The notes below the pieces were generated by a model. It searched no databases. It was not told the origin of the DNA and saw only the letters and a list, made by a program, of their open reading frames with translations. DNA of 32,500 nt from Neocallimastix lanati (nom. inval.) (lineage: Eukaryota > Neocallimastigomycota > Neocallimastigomycetes > Neocallimastigales > Neocallimastigaceae), in contig JACVTC010000076.1 in NCBI GenBank assembly GCA_016946835.1, positions 1 to 32,500 of the forward strand. The letters run 5' to 3'. Shown here piece after piece: positions 1-11,700 of the stretch (positions within the stretch are counted from its first letter, which is position 1; every line of letters starts with the position of its first letter). A program made the position numbers and the translations under genes.

Positions 1-412
1 ATGTTTCCAGTTGATTATTTAGTTCATTCTTTTTTTCTTCATTAGATTTATTATTCCCTTCCATTATGATTCTCCAGACATCATAAGCGGTATTTCTTCT
101 AAAATCTGTTTTAGCTTTCAATTTCTTCTGAAATGCTATTACTTATCAAAAATTTGGCAGTAGCATCCTTTCTAATCATTTCCTTGGTAACCTGTTCCTC
201 ATAATATAAGATATGAGAATTTCTTACTTTTTTTATATGGTCACTTCTTTTGTTTTCTGGAATTTCGTTCTCTTGTATTGTTTTAATAATCTTTCATCGA
301 TATATTCTACGACACCGTTTATTTGTAAGACCATTTCCATGTCAGGTAACCAAATGTTATAATTGTCTTTCGTCAACATTACTTTTGTTGACGTTACATT
401 TGTTATGCTCAT
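1..412 (-). pseudogene. Copia-type gag fragment, frameshifted and cut by the window edge
   Basis: Read on the minus strand from an ATG at 412, the translation opens with a typical copia Gag N-terminus: a short lead, then KDNYNIWLPDM, GVVEYID and an acidic-basic helix region. Two frame breaks are needed to follow it, near 265-290 and near 110-125. After the second it continues with a TAYDVWRI stretch, matching the 'aY.mW..l' motif of copia Gag. The rest lies left of position 1. The ATG is supported by the primer site and LTR directly upstream at 501-755. It is probably non-functional, although a sequencing error in this AT-rich DNA could mimic one of the breaks. Confidence 0.7.
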
Positions 413-500
413 TTTTAGATTGAGTTTTGTTATTATTTTTTAAAAAATTATTTTATTTTTATGTTCACAACACTACAAATATTTTGCACATATAAGTCTA

Positions 501-514
501 TGAGACTCTTAATC
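501..514 (-). promoter_or_regulatory. Primer-binding site, tRNA-Lys(CUU) anticodon-arm type
   Basis: The minus strand reads GATTAAGAGTCTCA directly next to the putative LTR end at 515. The same 14 bases follow the LTRs of the two other copia elements, at 3119 and 13676. Its complement, TGAGACTCTTAATC, is the anticodon stem and loop of eukaryotic tRNA-Lys(CUU) as I remember it. It would bind a 5' tRNA half. Confidence 0.75.
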
Positions 515-755
515 TTTTAAATTTATTTTTGTTTTTTATTAATCACTTTTATTTATTTTATTAAGTTCTTATTTTCAATTATAAAAAATATTATTATTTT
601 ATATCAATACATTTACATAATACAATCATATTTTTGTACTAGCTCATTATTATAATATATATAAGCCTTAAATATTTAGTTAACATATACAATATTTATT
701 TTAAATATATTTTAACTTAATAATTAATAAACTATAATAAACTTTATTTTTAACA
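515..755 (-). repeat. Putative 5' LTR of the left-edge copia element
   Basis: On the minus strand this 241-bp block starts TGTTAAAAATAAAG, like the TGTTA starts of the copia LTRs at 2850 and 13442, and ends directly against the primer site at 514. Its length matches the 234-bp and 269-bp LTRs of those elements. The partner LTR is outside the window, so the outer boundary rests on the TGTTA start and is approximate. Confidence 0.55.
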
Positions 756-865
756 TATATCTCTTTAAACTCTTTTCATGGAGAATGTAGATGAGAAATT
801 TTTTTAAAAAAAAAAATTTTTTTTAATAAAATTTATATTTATTTAGTTTATATGGAGTGTGATTG

Positions 866-906
<41 letters not shown>
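866..906. repeat. Poly(A) run, 41 bases
   Basis: Uninterrupted A run in non-coding DNA. No retroposed gene body or target duplication is visible beside it. Confidence 0.9.
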
Positions 907-907
<1 letters not shown>

Positions 908-1113
908 ATTGATATTTTCATTTCTTTATCTAAAAGGTAATTTAATATACTTCTTATTATTTATTATTAGTAGGTATTTTTTTTTTTTTTAATAATTATT
1001 ATCATTAAAAATTCAATTTATTTATTGATATAAATCAATTTTAATATTTAAAATTTATAAATATTTAATCAATATATTTATTAATAATATAAACATAATG
1101 AAATAGTTAATTA

Positions 1114-1150
<37 letters not shown>

Positions 1151-1343
1151 TTCAGTAATAAAGTTAATATTAAGAATGAAAACAGAAAAAAAATTAGTTA
1201 AATGAAGAAATAATAATAATAACATTATAATAATTATTAATATTAAATTTTAAAGGTTTTTTTTTTTTTATATAATAATATGTCTTTATTATTATTATTA
1301 ATTATATATATTTTTTATTTTTTATTTTTTTTAAGTTTATCAA

Positions 1344-1345
<2 letters not shown>

Positions 1346-1407
<62 letters not shown>
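1346..1407. repeat. Poly(T) run, about 62 bases
   Basis: Longest homopolymer in the window. It is uninterrupted T and flanked by other AT-rich simple sequence. Its true length is uncertain in any assembly. Confidence 0.9.
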
Positions 1408-1413
<6 letters not shown>

Positions 1414-1636
1414 TTAAAAAAGAAAAATTAAAAACATTTAATGATGAAAATTCATTAATATTAAAAATAATTATTATTATTATTATTTTTTTTTTTTAAA
1501 TCTCTTAAATAAATATAAACTTTTAAAAGTTATATATATATTTATGATATTTTATTTTTTATCTATCCTACATTCTACTTTATAAATGAATTTTTTTTTC
1601 ATGGAAAACTTCATTATTTTTTATTATTTTTATTAT

Positions 1637-1637
<1 letters not shown>

Positions 1638-1668
<31 letters not shown>
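1638..1668. repeat. Poly(T) run, 31 bases
   Basis: Uninterrupted T run, followed by TTTA repeats and an ATT microsatellite at about 1740-1775. Confidence 0.9.
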
Positions 1669-1673
<5 letters not shown>

Positions 1674-2849
1674 GTTTATTTATTTATTTAGTTTAATTTT
1701 ATTTATTAAAAATTATTATATATAAATTTATATCCATATATAATTATTATTATTATTATTATTATTATTATTTTATAATTATTTTCTTTTTCTATATTAT
1801 TTTAAACATTTTTAATTATTTAATTTTTTTTTATATTATTAAATCATGCTTCAATTTTGATTTTAAATTTTTAATTTTATTTCATTTTTTTATCCATTTT
1901 ATTTTCTTTTTCTTTTATTTTTATTTATTTAATTTAATATTAAAAAAAAAACAACTTTTTATTCTGAATTTTAGAGTTTTAGTCCTTTTTCTTCCTATTA
2001 TTTTTTTTTAAAAAAATTCATTTATCCATCAATATTAATAATAAACAACAAATATATCAAATATATTTATTTATTATTATTATTATTATTTTTTAAATTT
2101 GGAGGGAAGAGAATTTATTATCATACCTATTTCATTTCATAATAGTGATATATACATATATTTCTTTTTTCAATAAATATTATATCTAAATAAGAATTTA
2201 AATAATTAATTAAAGAAAAAAAAACTTTTGATTTTAAATGAATAAATAAATAAATGAATGAATACATATATATATAAAAGGAAGGAAGAATTAATTAGAG
2301 AATGGAAAAAGCTTTTTTAAAAAAAAAAATTATATTATACTTTTTAATAAATGAATTTTAATATATCTATATATTTTCTATTTTAATAAAAAAAAAATAG
2401 AATTGATCTTTTTAATTATTATAAGTATTTTTAACTTTTTATTTTACAATACTTTTTTTTTTCATTATTATTATTTATTTTAAATATATTAATAATTTTC
2501 ATATTTTCATTATTTATAAAAGAATATAAAAAAATAAAAATAAATTGAATTTTTTTTTATTAATATTCATTGTTAAAATTCTTATATATATATATATTAT
2601 AATTATTTAGTTATTTCTTAATTTTAATTAAAATTAAAAATTATTTCTATCTTTTATTTTATTTTTTTCTTTTTTTTCTATTATTAATGAAATACATGGA
2701 GTTTATTCTCAAATTTTTCTTATGTGGTAAAAAAAATGGTTTAACGGATAAATTATAAAAGTTGATTAATTTTATTTAATTTATTATTTATTATTATTAT
2801 TTATTATTATTTATTATTATTTATTATTATTATTATTATTTATTATTAT

Positions 2850-3118
2850 TGTTAAAAATAATGATTCGTCATACAATAAATAAATTAAAATAAAATATAA
2901 ATTAATATAAATAATGAAATAATTTCATTGTATAAAAAAAAGTATAAATACAAAAGGATATATTTTGTTTTTGAAAAACATAGATATAACCATAATAATA
3001 TATATAAAAAATAGAATGTAATAACAAAATATATTAAATAAAAAAACATGTCTTTAATAAAACTCTTAAATATCTTTTTAATAAAAATTGAGTGTCATCT
3101 AATTTTGTTCTTTTAACA
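2850..3118 (+). repeat. 5' LTR of copia element L
   Basis: A 269-bp block bounded by perfect 8-base inverted ends, TGTTAAAA and TTTTAACA, with the primer site following directly. No 3' copy is present in the window, so the LTR is called from its ends, its size and the adjacent primer site. Confidence 0.7.
2943..2950 (+). promoter_or_regulatory. Probable TATA box in LTR of copia L
   Basis: TATAAATA lies 93 bases into the LTR, leaving room for R and U5 before the LTR end at 3118. Such motifs are common by chance in this composition. The position inside an LTR is what supports it. Confidence 0.45.
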
Positions 3119-3132
3119 GATTAAGAGTCTCA
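3119..3132 (+). promoter_or_regulatory. Primer-binding site, tRNA-Lys(CUU) anticodon-arm type
   Basis: GATTAAGAGTCTCA begins at the first base after the LTR end TTTTAACA. It is identical to the sites of the two other copia elements at 501-514 (minus) and 13676-13689. It is complementary to the tRNA-Lys(CUU) anticodon arm. Confidence 0.8.
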
Positions 3133-3442
3133 GTCATACCGATTGAGAATTTCATAAAAGTTAAGCTTTAAATTTTCATTATACTTGCTTATTAATAAAT
3201 AAACATAAATAAATAAATAAATAAACAATGTCTTACAAATACTAATTTTTTTTTTATTTTTCTATTCTTTGAACATATACACATGAGAAATTACTCAATT
3301 TTGAAAATTATAAATAAACAGTAATTCTTCAAACGGATAAGTATTGAATTTTAAAACGCATAAATCATTGAAGATAAAAATCATAAAAAAAAAGTAAAAA
3401 AAATAATAATAAAATAAAATAAATAAAACATAGTAAAGATAA

Positions 3443-3796
3443 GTCAGCTATAATATTTAAGCTGAAGTTTAAAAAATAAAGGAAACAAAAATAAACAAAT
3501 AATGTTTTTCACATTTAAGCTAAAATGCATATAAAGAAAGAATAAAAAAAAAAAATAAAGTCAGCACTATAATTTTAAGCTGAAGGATAAAATAAAGAAA
3601 TAAATAATATCCAAGGTCAGCTATTAATGTTTAAGCTGAAGGATATAAAGTAAAAGAGTATAAAATAAAAAATATATATTTATAATATCTTAGGTCAGCT
3701 ATAAATGTTTAAGCTGAAGGTTATAAATTAAAGGAATATGAAATAAAAAATATATATATAATATTTAAGGTCAGCTATAAATGATTAAGCTGAAGG
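3443..3796 (+). repeat. Five spaced copies of a leader hairpin repeat
   Basis: Copies lie at about 3443-3467, 3560-3586, 3615-3642, 3693-3720 and 3769-3796. The last three are 76-78 bases apart. Each has a left arm TCAGCT (TCAGC in copy 2), an AT loop of about 10-13 bases and a right arm AGCTGA, so each can fold into a 5-6 bp stem. The loops vary while the arms hold. A single right-arm-like TTTAAGCT occurs near 3514. The array sits in the leader of copia L, between primer site and gag. Confidence 0.75.
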
Positions 3797-4342
3797 TTAT
3801 AAATTAAAGGAGTATGAAATTAAACTAAAAATAGACATTTAAACAAAAAAAAATATAAACTTCAAATTAAATAATAAATTAAAAGGGAAATAATAATATA
3901 AATCGTTCAGTATAATAATATTTAATATAAATAAAAGCACTAAAAATAGAATTTTAATTATAAAATTGTTATCATTAATACTAACAATATAACGAACCAA
4001 TACAATAAAAATAATCATATAAATAATATCATTTATAATGTATATATATATAAAAAAAAAGGTTATTTTAATATAAATATTTATATTAAAAGTTTTATTT
4101 ATATTAATTTAATTTAACAAAAAGTCAAATGTGCAAATCAACATTCATCAATCCAATAAAAAGATTTATTTTCATTATGAAAATATAAATTTATTTATAT
4201 ACTTATTTATCCATATATAATTATATCATTCGAAATGTATAAAAAAGACAACAAGAAAACTCATATTTTATTCTCCAATTTAAAATATATATATATTGAT
4301 TAAATCGTTTAAAACAATAATTACAGTATTAATTCATTCAAA

Positions 4343-7087
4343 ATGCCAAGACCATCTAGAAATAATAATTATCGTCTTTTAGATATCACCAATGATATCT
4401 TACCCAAAGGGATTCAATTCAACTACCCGGAAAACTTCAACAATGTATGTGAACTAACTCTAGAAAATTTCCAATATTGGAGGACCAATATCCTATATCT
4501 ACTTACTATCAATAATTTAGAAGAATATATTAGTTTCGCCTGTTGTGAAGAAACTTAAAAGGCGCGATATCACGGACAATATAGAAAACTATATAATAGA
4601 CAATTTTGATGGGTCCTTAGTGTATGCTCCAAACACTACTAAGGAGGACATAAAGAAAGATATTCTCGTCAAGTGGATCATTACCAACAGCTTCGGCGAG
4701 AACAAAAGCACTACTTAAGAGCCACAAAAACCGCCTACCAAATGTGGCAATTTCTTCAAGAGTCTTTCACTTTAGGCGTTGAACATAAAAAGATGATCCT
4801 AAAACAAAAACTAAATTTATTAAAGTTCAATATGGAGGATGACATTCATATTTTTATCGCAAACCTCCAAAACATGATAGAGGAATTAGAGAATATAGAT
4901 TCCACAATGGCAGACAATGTAAAGGTAGGAATCTTAGCCAGGGCCTTCCAGAAGATTTAATGGATCAATGTTTTTCAGTTTAATAATAATTGGAAAGAAT
5001 GCTGTGCCTATGTGAAAAGACTGATTCTGGATATCGTATATTCGAGGTTAAAAGAAAAGAGATACTAGAATTAAAGCCAAAAAACGTTTTCAACCTTCAA
5101 ACCAAGAACAACCATATCCATAATAAATTAAACCACAAATTAAGACGAAGAAGGAATGGAAGATGCTTTCTTTCTTTGTGGAAAATACGGCCATTATCAA
5201 AAAGAGTGTTTCAAAAACAAAAGAAATAAAACTAAAAGGTTTGGTAAAAATAAATTAAACAAAAACAAAGAAAGAAAATGTAATCCTAACCCTTCAAGCA
5301 ACAAACCAGTATATTCAATAGATGCTTCTAATAATTACAAAGATAATTATCAAGAGGATTTTATAAAAGATTATAACTTGGAAAGTGCAATAGAAATTAA
5401 TAGCATCGAGACTGATAATAATTACAACAAATTAACACAAGAAATAAATAATAACAATTTCATGATTTGGATCCTCGATTCTGGTGCTTCAATAAGCACT
5501 ACCAATGATATTAATTCCCTTATCAACCTCAAAAAGTGCAACACAAATATTATACTTGCCGATGGAAAAGAAATACGTTCAAGTTATATTGGAGACTTTG
5601 TTGGTTACATAGACGAACATAAATTTATCCTAAAAGATGTTTTTTACTCAAAAATTTATCAAAAGAAACACAATATCAATAAATCAATTGATTAAACAAA
5701 ATTACAAAATAATATTCAACAACAATAATAATTCAACTCAAGCTATCATTTATAATGAAGATGGAAAAAGAATTTATAATTCAATATCGGACAACAAAAA
5801 CATTTTTAAAGTTTTTATCTCAAAAAAACCCATCTAAATTTACATATGATAATCAAAACAATAAATATGAAATCAACAAAGTGAAAATCAACAATTATAA
5901 AATGATGAACCTGTGGCATAGACGTCTTGGCCACTATGATATTTCAAAAATTAAAGACAAATTAAGCAACATCAACATTAAAAATAACAAATGTTCCATT
6001 TGCATTAATTCAAAAATGAAAAATAAACCCTACAAACTTTCAACTAATAAACTAATCAAATATTTGATCTAATACATTTAGATTTGGTTGGTCCGATCAC
6101 ACCCTCTATTAACAATAATAAATATTTTCTATCCATCCTTGATGATTTTTCTCGCTTCGCATGGGTTATATTTTCTGAAAATAAAACAGACATATTCAAC
6201 AAATTTATTATCTGGCACAACAACATATATAATACATTTAATATTAACGTCAAATCAATCAAGTCAGATAATGGTAAAGAATTTAGCAATACTAATTTCC
6301 AAACATTTTGTCAAGAGAATGGAATAATCCATAACTTCATAGTTCCATATAATCCTTCCCAAAATGGAAAAGTCGAAAGACTTAACGGTATCCTTATCTC
6401 TTCTGCAAAAGCTCTGTTAAATGAAGCGAAACTTAGTCGCCATTTTTGGGAGTACGCAGTAGATACAGCTAACTTTATCCATAATAGACTCCCTCATCAA
6501 GGCAAATGAAAAAACAAAGTCCCTTACGAGAGACTTTACAAAAAATCCGCTAATTATAATATATTTCGTGTTTGTGGATGCCGTGTGTACTTTTATTGTT
6601 CCAAAAGAACTTCGATCGAGATTTAAAAATTCGACAACAACGCCCATTCCTGGTATCTTTATTGGTTACTGCAATAATACTAATGCCATATAAATTTTCG
6701 ATTTAATATATAACAAATTGTTACCGCCCGTACTGTTGAATTCATGGAAAACGAACCCGGAAACGCTGCTTTTATATCACTTCCCTACCAATAAACGAAT
6801 TCAGGGAGAGCAGTCATATAAAATTTTTAAAACAATATCCTCATAGCAATCAATCAATTTACTTAGATAATAAATCGGATATTAATATAAAATCAAAAGA
6901 AAATAAAATGAATAACAACATAGCAAATAATAATCAAATTTTTCACATACCTGACATACAAGAAATAATAATATGAATAATATTTAGGCAACAATATTAA
7001 CAATAAAACCAAATAATAATACCAAAAATAATACCAACAATAATACCAACAATAATATCAATAATATTATCAACAACAACAACGACA
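4343..7087 (+). pseudogene. Copia gag-protease-integrase pseudogene (element L)
   Basis: Gag starts at 4343 (MPRPSRNNNYRLLD) and can be followed only across several frame breaks, near 4550, 4730, 4955 and 5175. The CCHC zinc knuckle (CFLCGKYGHYQKEC) at about 5160-5205 is itself split: a CTTT repeat is expanded by 4 bases between its first and second cysteines. Protease follows with LDSGAS at about 5475. The integrase zinc motif WHRRLGH and its CxxC lie at 5914-6005. The catalytic core follows with LDLVGP (about 6078), KSDNGKEF (about 6260) and GKVERLNG (about 6370). Breaks near 5640, 6065 and an in-frame stop near 6507 interrupt this part. After about 6800 only an Asn-coding spacer remains and no reverse transcriptase motif is found. 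The catalytic residues that survive show former function. Confidence 0.85.
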
Positions 7088-7088
7088 G

Positions 7089-7721
7089 TGTAACGAAGGT
7101 GCTTCTATTTGTAAAGGCGGGATGAGATATAGAAACACAGAAAGGAGAAACTCAATAGGTTTTACACTATCTGTATAAATAATTCGTTTTATTAGAAATA
7201 TTTTTTATTAATTATAAAATTTAAAATAATTATTAATATTAATCAACAAGGTAATATTTCGAATTACTTATACGTTAATTATTATTAATAAAAGCACGAA
7301 GAAAAATATTTTTCATTCGTGAAGTTCGCACTATTTATACTTTTAACGGAAAAACAGTTTTTAACATGTAAAATAATTTTAAAGAAATATTTAGAAATAT
7401 GTTTGTAATAATTAATAATGTAAAGTTTCTAGAATATAGATTTTAATTGATGAAAATGAATCTTATCAAAAAAGAATAAAATAATTTATATAATAAGAAT
7501 TTCTAAATTCATTTCGGTTGAATTACGAACCGAAGAATCTTTAACTTTCTATAATTTTATACAGAAAGAATATTCAAGAAGATATTATTAATAATTAATA
7601 AAATAATTAATAAAATAATTATTAATGCAAAATGGGTTGAGGTGTGAGTCGAACCCATGAAGTATTAGTCATGTCGATGTAACTAACCATTGAACCAAAG
7701 TTCTAATTTTACTAACTGTTG
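7089..7721. other. Unresolved segment, possibly remnant LTR or older element
   Basis: No coding region. The segment is less AT-extreme at its ends and starts TGTAACGAAGG, an LTR-like start, with TATAAATA near 7168, but no matching end or second copy is visible. It holds a near-perfect 13-bp hairpin with one bulge at 7295-7321 (CACGAA/TTCGTG outer arms) and a perfect 7-bp hairpin at 7513-7534 (TTCGGTT/AACCGAA). A tRNA-like stretch lies at about 7628-7707. It lies between the broken copia L and gypsy A, whose target site TGTTG (7717-7721) is at its right end. Confidence 0.4.
7295..7321. repeat. Inverted repeat / hairpin
   Basis: CACGAA and TTCGTG outer arms enclose a GAAAAAT/ATTTTTC inner pairing with a single-base bulge, giving about 13 pairs and almost no loop. 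The function is unknown. Confidence 0.6.
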
Positions 7722-8691
7722 TGTAATAATCATACTAAGTTCTATCACTAAATATGATTATTAACTTCAACTTAATGACTAATTCATTAAGTTGAGAAAT
7801 AAAATAAAAATAAAAACTTTACCTAAAAAGAGAGTTTATTATAAAATTAATTATAATAACAACACAAAAAGTAAAAGAAGGAATATTAGATAAATTTGGT
7901 TAAGAAATATGTTTTTTGAATAAAATGTTTTATTAATTTATTAAAATTTAAAATATAAAATTGCTATTATTATAACTATATTTTTATAATAATAACTCTT
8001 GATTTCTTAAAGGGAAATCAAGAGCCTTATTTATATTTTTTTATGGAAATAAGGTTAAATAAAAGGTTTTCTAATCTTAAAAAATATCTTATCTAGAAAA
8101 AGATTAGAAGAAAAAACTAGATTTTTGATCGATATTCTATTCATATCGATCATCGTATATATTAAGTAAAACCAAATATATTATTTTATATTTGGATAAA
8201 ACCTTAATATATCGATTTCCTAAATTTTAATTTAGATCATCTAATAAAAGGAAAAATCAATAATAACCGGAATGATCTAAATTATTCTATTCTATCTTTC
8301 TAAATATTATTTTTAAAATCTAATCTAAACTTATTAACATAAAACTATCTTTAAACTAGAATACAGAATTATAAAAAATACAGAAACTTATTAATTGTTC
8401 TTTTAAATGTACAATGTAAAAAATAAATAAAACTAATGTTTACATTAACTTGATAATTAAATGAATAACTAAATAAAATTAATAATATTAATAAGTGTAC
8501 ATATAATAATTATTTAAATAAATTTTCTAATATTATTTAAGTGTATGAATAATTGCAATTATAATAAATTTGATAATAATATCTCAATGTATGAATTAAT
8601 TATAATTTAAATAAATTTATAATTATTATCAATAATTATAAAGACTAAGAAATAATAATTATTTATTAGTAAATAATTATTATTTCTTACA
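7722..8691 (-). repeat. 3' LTR of gypsy A (970 bp)
   Basis: Direct repeat of 19466-20444, with ends TGTAA/TTACA. Differences from the 5' LTR seen by eye include single substitutions and short indels, for example ATTAGATAA versus ATTTGGATAA near 7887, and a shorter run after ACTAGAT near 8120. The purine-containing stretch next to it on the minus strand (AATGGAGCAA, 8692-8701) is the likely but weak polypurine primer. Confidence 0.92.
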
Positions 8692-8700
8692 TTGCTCCAT

Positions 8701-11700
8701 TTATAATGATGGTTCTTCCAGTTCTTTATTTCTTTTTACGTAAGGCTCCAACTGTGAGATATGAAATACCGGATGGAGTCGTAAATTTTCCGGGAGTTCC
8801 AAACGGTAGTTCATTCTTTCCCTCTTTTCGATTATTTTAAACGGGCCTAAATATTGAGAGGATAATTTCTTAGCTGGTTCATTTGTAAAATAATGTCGTT
8901 TAAGATAAACTAAATCATTGACTTGAAAATTGGGGCCAGTAGATTTTCTTGTATCACCATATTTTTTAAAATCTTCTTTGGCTTTGCTTAAATGTTGACG
9001 AAGAGCATCAAAATGAGCAGCCCAGTCTCTTGTAAGAACTGAAGCATTATCTTTAAGTAAAATAGGAGGAGAATCAATAACAGCATTAGGATGAAAGCCA
9101 TAATTAGCAAAGAAAGGAGAATGACCAATAGACTTGTTCATCGAATTATTATAAGCAAATTCACAGAGGGGTAAGTAGAAGCACCATTCACTTTGAGCAG
9201 AAGAACAGTAGCATCTAAGATATTGTTCAATGACTGCATTAGCTCTTTCCACTTGACCATTTGATTGCTGATGATGAGCTGTAGCAAGTCTTGGTTTAGC
9301 ACGAACAGCGGAGCAAAGAGAAGTCCAAAATTCGGATGAAAACTGGGAACCATGATCGGATACGATGGTTTTTGGAAAACCATGATATTTAAAAACATTA
9401 AACAATAGGAGCTTGGCAGTAAGATCAGCAGAAGGGACGTCGGCACAAGGCATTAAATGAACCATTTTTGTTAAATGGTCAGACACCACCATTATGCAAG
9501 TACAGTTTTGCGAAGTTGGCAGGTAGACAATAAGTCGACCCCTATTACTTCCCAGGGTTTAGAAGGAATAGGAAGTGGTTGTAACTTACCATAGGGTTTA
9601 TGCCTGCGGATTTTACTTCGACAGACAAACATCACCACGATGCAACATAATTCTGTACGTCTTTCTTCATATTGGGCCACCAGTAGTACCTTTGAAGTTT
9701 TTCAAAAGTCCTATCTACCCCCCTGATGCCCACTAGTTGGTGCGTCATGGAACGATTTTAATAGCCTGGCCTTTAACGCGGATGGGACAATAATACGTTT
9801 TTGAAAGTGAAGTACACCTTCAATGTAACTGAACAAAGAACTTTTAACTTTTTATCATGTTGTTTGATTTTTTTAAGAATTTCATTGCAGTATTTATCAG
9901 CTTTTGGGCTTCAATTAAACCGCTAATATTATCGCTAATCGTGTAACAGAAAGCTTTTTCACTAATAACTGACTGCGAAACAACCGGAATATCTTTTTTA
10001 TAATCCGGCCTTCTTGAGAGTGCATCTGGTTTACCACCTTTAGCACCGGGTCTATAAGCTACCCTGAAATCAAACTTGGAAAGGAATAAGCTCCAACGAA
10101 TTTGCCTTTGATTTAAGTGTTGGGGCTTCTTTAAATATAACAGATTTTTATGATCGGTCAGGACTTGCACAGGAACTTGGCACCTTCTAGATGGTGCCTC
10201 CAGGTATCAAAAGCAGTAATAATTGCAAGGAGTTCCTTGTCATAAATAGTGTAATTTAACTCAGCTTTATTAAGGGACCTGGAGTGGAAAGCAACTGGAT
10301 GAAGTAAATTATCCTTATCGCAAACCTGAGAAAGGACGCAGCCAACAGCAAAGTCACTAGCATCCGTTTCAACTATGAATTCTTTATCATGGTCTGGGAA
10401 TATTAAGACTTCATCAGTTTCAAAGGCACTCTTTAATTTATTAAATGCAGAATCAGCTTCATCGTTCCAAATAAACTGATTTTCTTTTTTGAGTAGCTTC
10501 CTTAATGGTTCCATGTTTTTTGCAAAGTTTTTAATAAATTTTCTGTAAAAATTGCACAAACCCAGGAAACTTTGAAGTTCCTTTAAATTTTTAGGGATTG
10601 GCCACTCCAAAACCGATCTTACCTTGTTTCTATCCATTCTTAATCCATTAATAGATACTACGAAGCCAAGAAAAGTGGTTTCTTTAACATGAAACTCACA
10701 CTTTTCCAATTTTGCATAAAGACCATTCTTAATTAAAAGAGAAAGCACTAATCTGACATGCTTAACGTGATCTTCTAAGTTCTTTGAGTAAATTATAATG
10801 TCATCTAAATAAACTTGAGCGCAAGTTCCAATGACTTCATCAAGAACGTCTTGAATAAAACGTTGGAAAACCGAAGGGGCATTACGAAGACCAAATGGCA
10901 TTACGAGATATTCATAATGACCAAGAGGAGTTCTAAATGCAGTTAAATATTCATTACCTTCTTTTACTCTGACTAGATTGTAAGCGGATCTGAGATCTAG
11001 CCGAGTGAATATTGAAGCTCCTTTGAAAGACTCAATCAAATCACTGATTCTTGGGATAGGATAACTATTACGGATTGTAATAGCATTGAGTCTTCTGTAA
11101 TCAACGACAAGCCTTAAAGTTCCATCATGCTTCATAACAAAAAGAATTGGAGCACCTGCGGGAGATTTAGATTTTCTTATAAATTTTTTCTTCAAGTTTT
11201 CTTTAATGTATTTCCTTAAAGCCTTTAATTCTTTAACGGTTAACGAGTAAATCGGGCCATAGTAGAGTTGTCCTCCAACAATAAGATCGATAGAAATATC
11301 ATACTTCCTGTGTGGAGGAAGTTTCTCAGCTTCTTTCTTTTCAAAAACAATTTTGAGATCAGAATAAAATTTTTTAATAATCGATTCATTTCTTGATTTT
11401 TCTTTGTTGCCTTCAGTAGAAGTATCCATTGCAGCACAGACATCCTCGTAGAGTTCATCTTCAGAAATAGTAGTAGGAATTATGGAATCCAAAGTTTCTT
11501 TAGCAGTATAAGAGTCCTCATCCAGCATTGGAGCTGTAATATTAGAATTTTGAATAATAAATTTGTTTTTCCTTGATGAAGGACAATGAGATTTACAATG
11601 TTTTCCCAAAAAGTAGATTTTATTCCTTTCATAGTCAATGAAAGGATTGTGTTTTCGTAGCCAATCTCTACCCAAGATACCATTGACTCCTTCAAGTGAT

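Larger units (their letters stand above)
756..2849. other. Non-coding, homopolymer-rich AT DNA
   Basis: No coding region, RNA gene or recognisable transposon sequence is visible. The stretch consists of A and T runs, ATT/TTA microsatellites (for example 1740-1775 and 2780-2850) and short AT-rich filler. Such composition is typical of intergenic DNA in very AT-rich fungi. Confidence 0.6.
2850..7087 (+). mobile_element. Decayed, truncated Ty1/copia element L
   Basis: The order is 5' LTR (2850-3118), primer site (3119), long leader with repeated hairpins, then gag, protease and integrase remnants from 4343. An asparagine-coding spacer follows at about 6840-7087, and then unrelated sequence begins. 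Reverse transcriptase, RNase H and the 3' LTR are missing. In copia K the equivalent spacer directly precedes reverse transcriptase, so the 3' half was lost by deletion or rearrangement near 7087. The LTR differs in sequence from that of copia K, so L is a separate family that shares the primer site. Confidence 0.75.

Noticed and set aside
866-906. The poly(A) run as the tail of a retroposed gene or LINE
   Set aside because: No coding remnant upstream and no target duplication. Homopolymer runs occur throughout the window.
756-2849. Possible host gene fragments in the left non-coding region
   Set aside because: No frame longer than simple-sequence noise and no protein motif on either strand.
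3443-3796. The spaced repeats as a CRISPR array
   Set aside because: The repeats are imperfect, spacing is irregular, the setting is a eukaryotic retrotransposon leader, and there are no cas genes.
7089-7366. A solo LTR from TGTAACG to TTTTTAACA
   Set aside because: Ends are not good inverted repeats, no target duplication is found, and there is no second copy in the window.
7628-7707. A functional tRNA gene on the minus strand
   Set aside because: A and B boxes are good, but acceptor, D and anticodon stems do not pair and the base after the would-be anticodon (GAC) is not a purine. It is kept only as a tRNA-like remnant.
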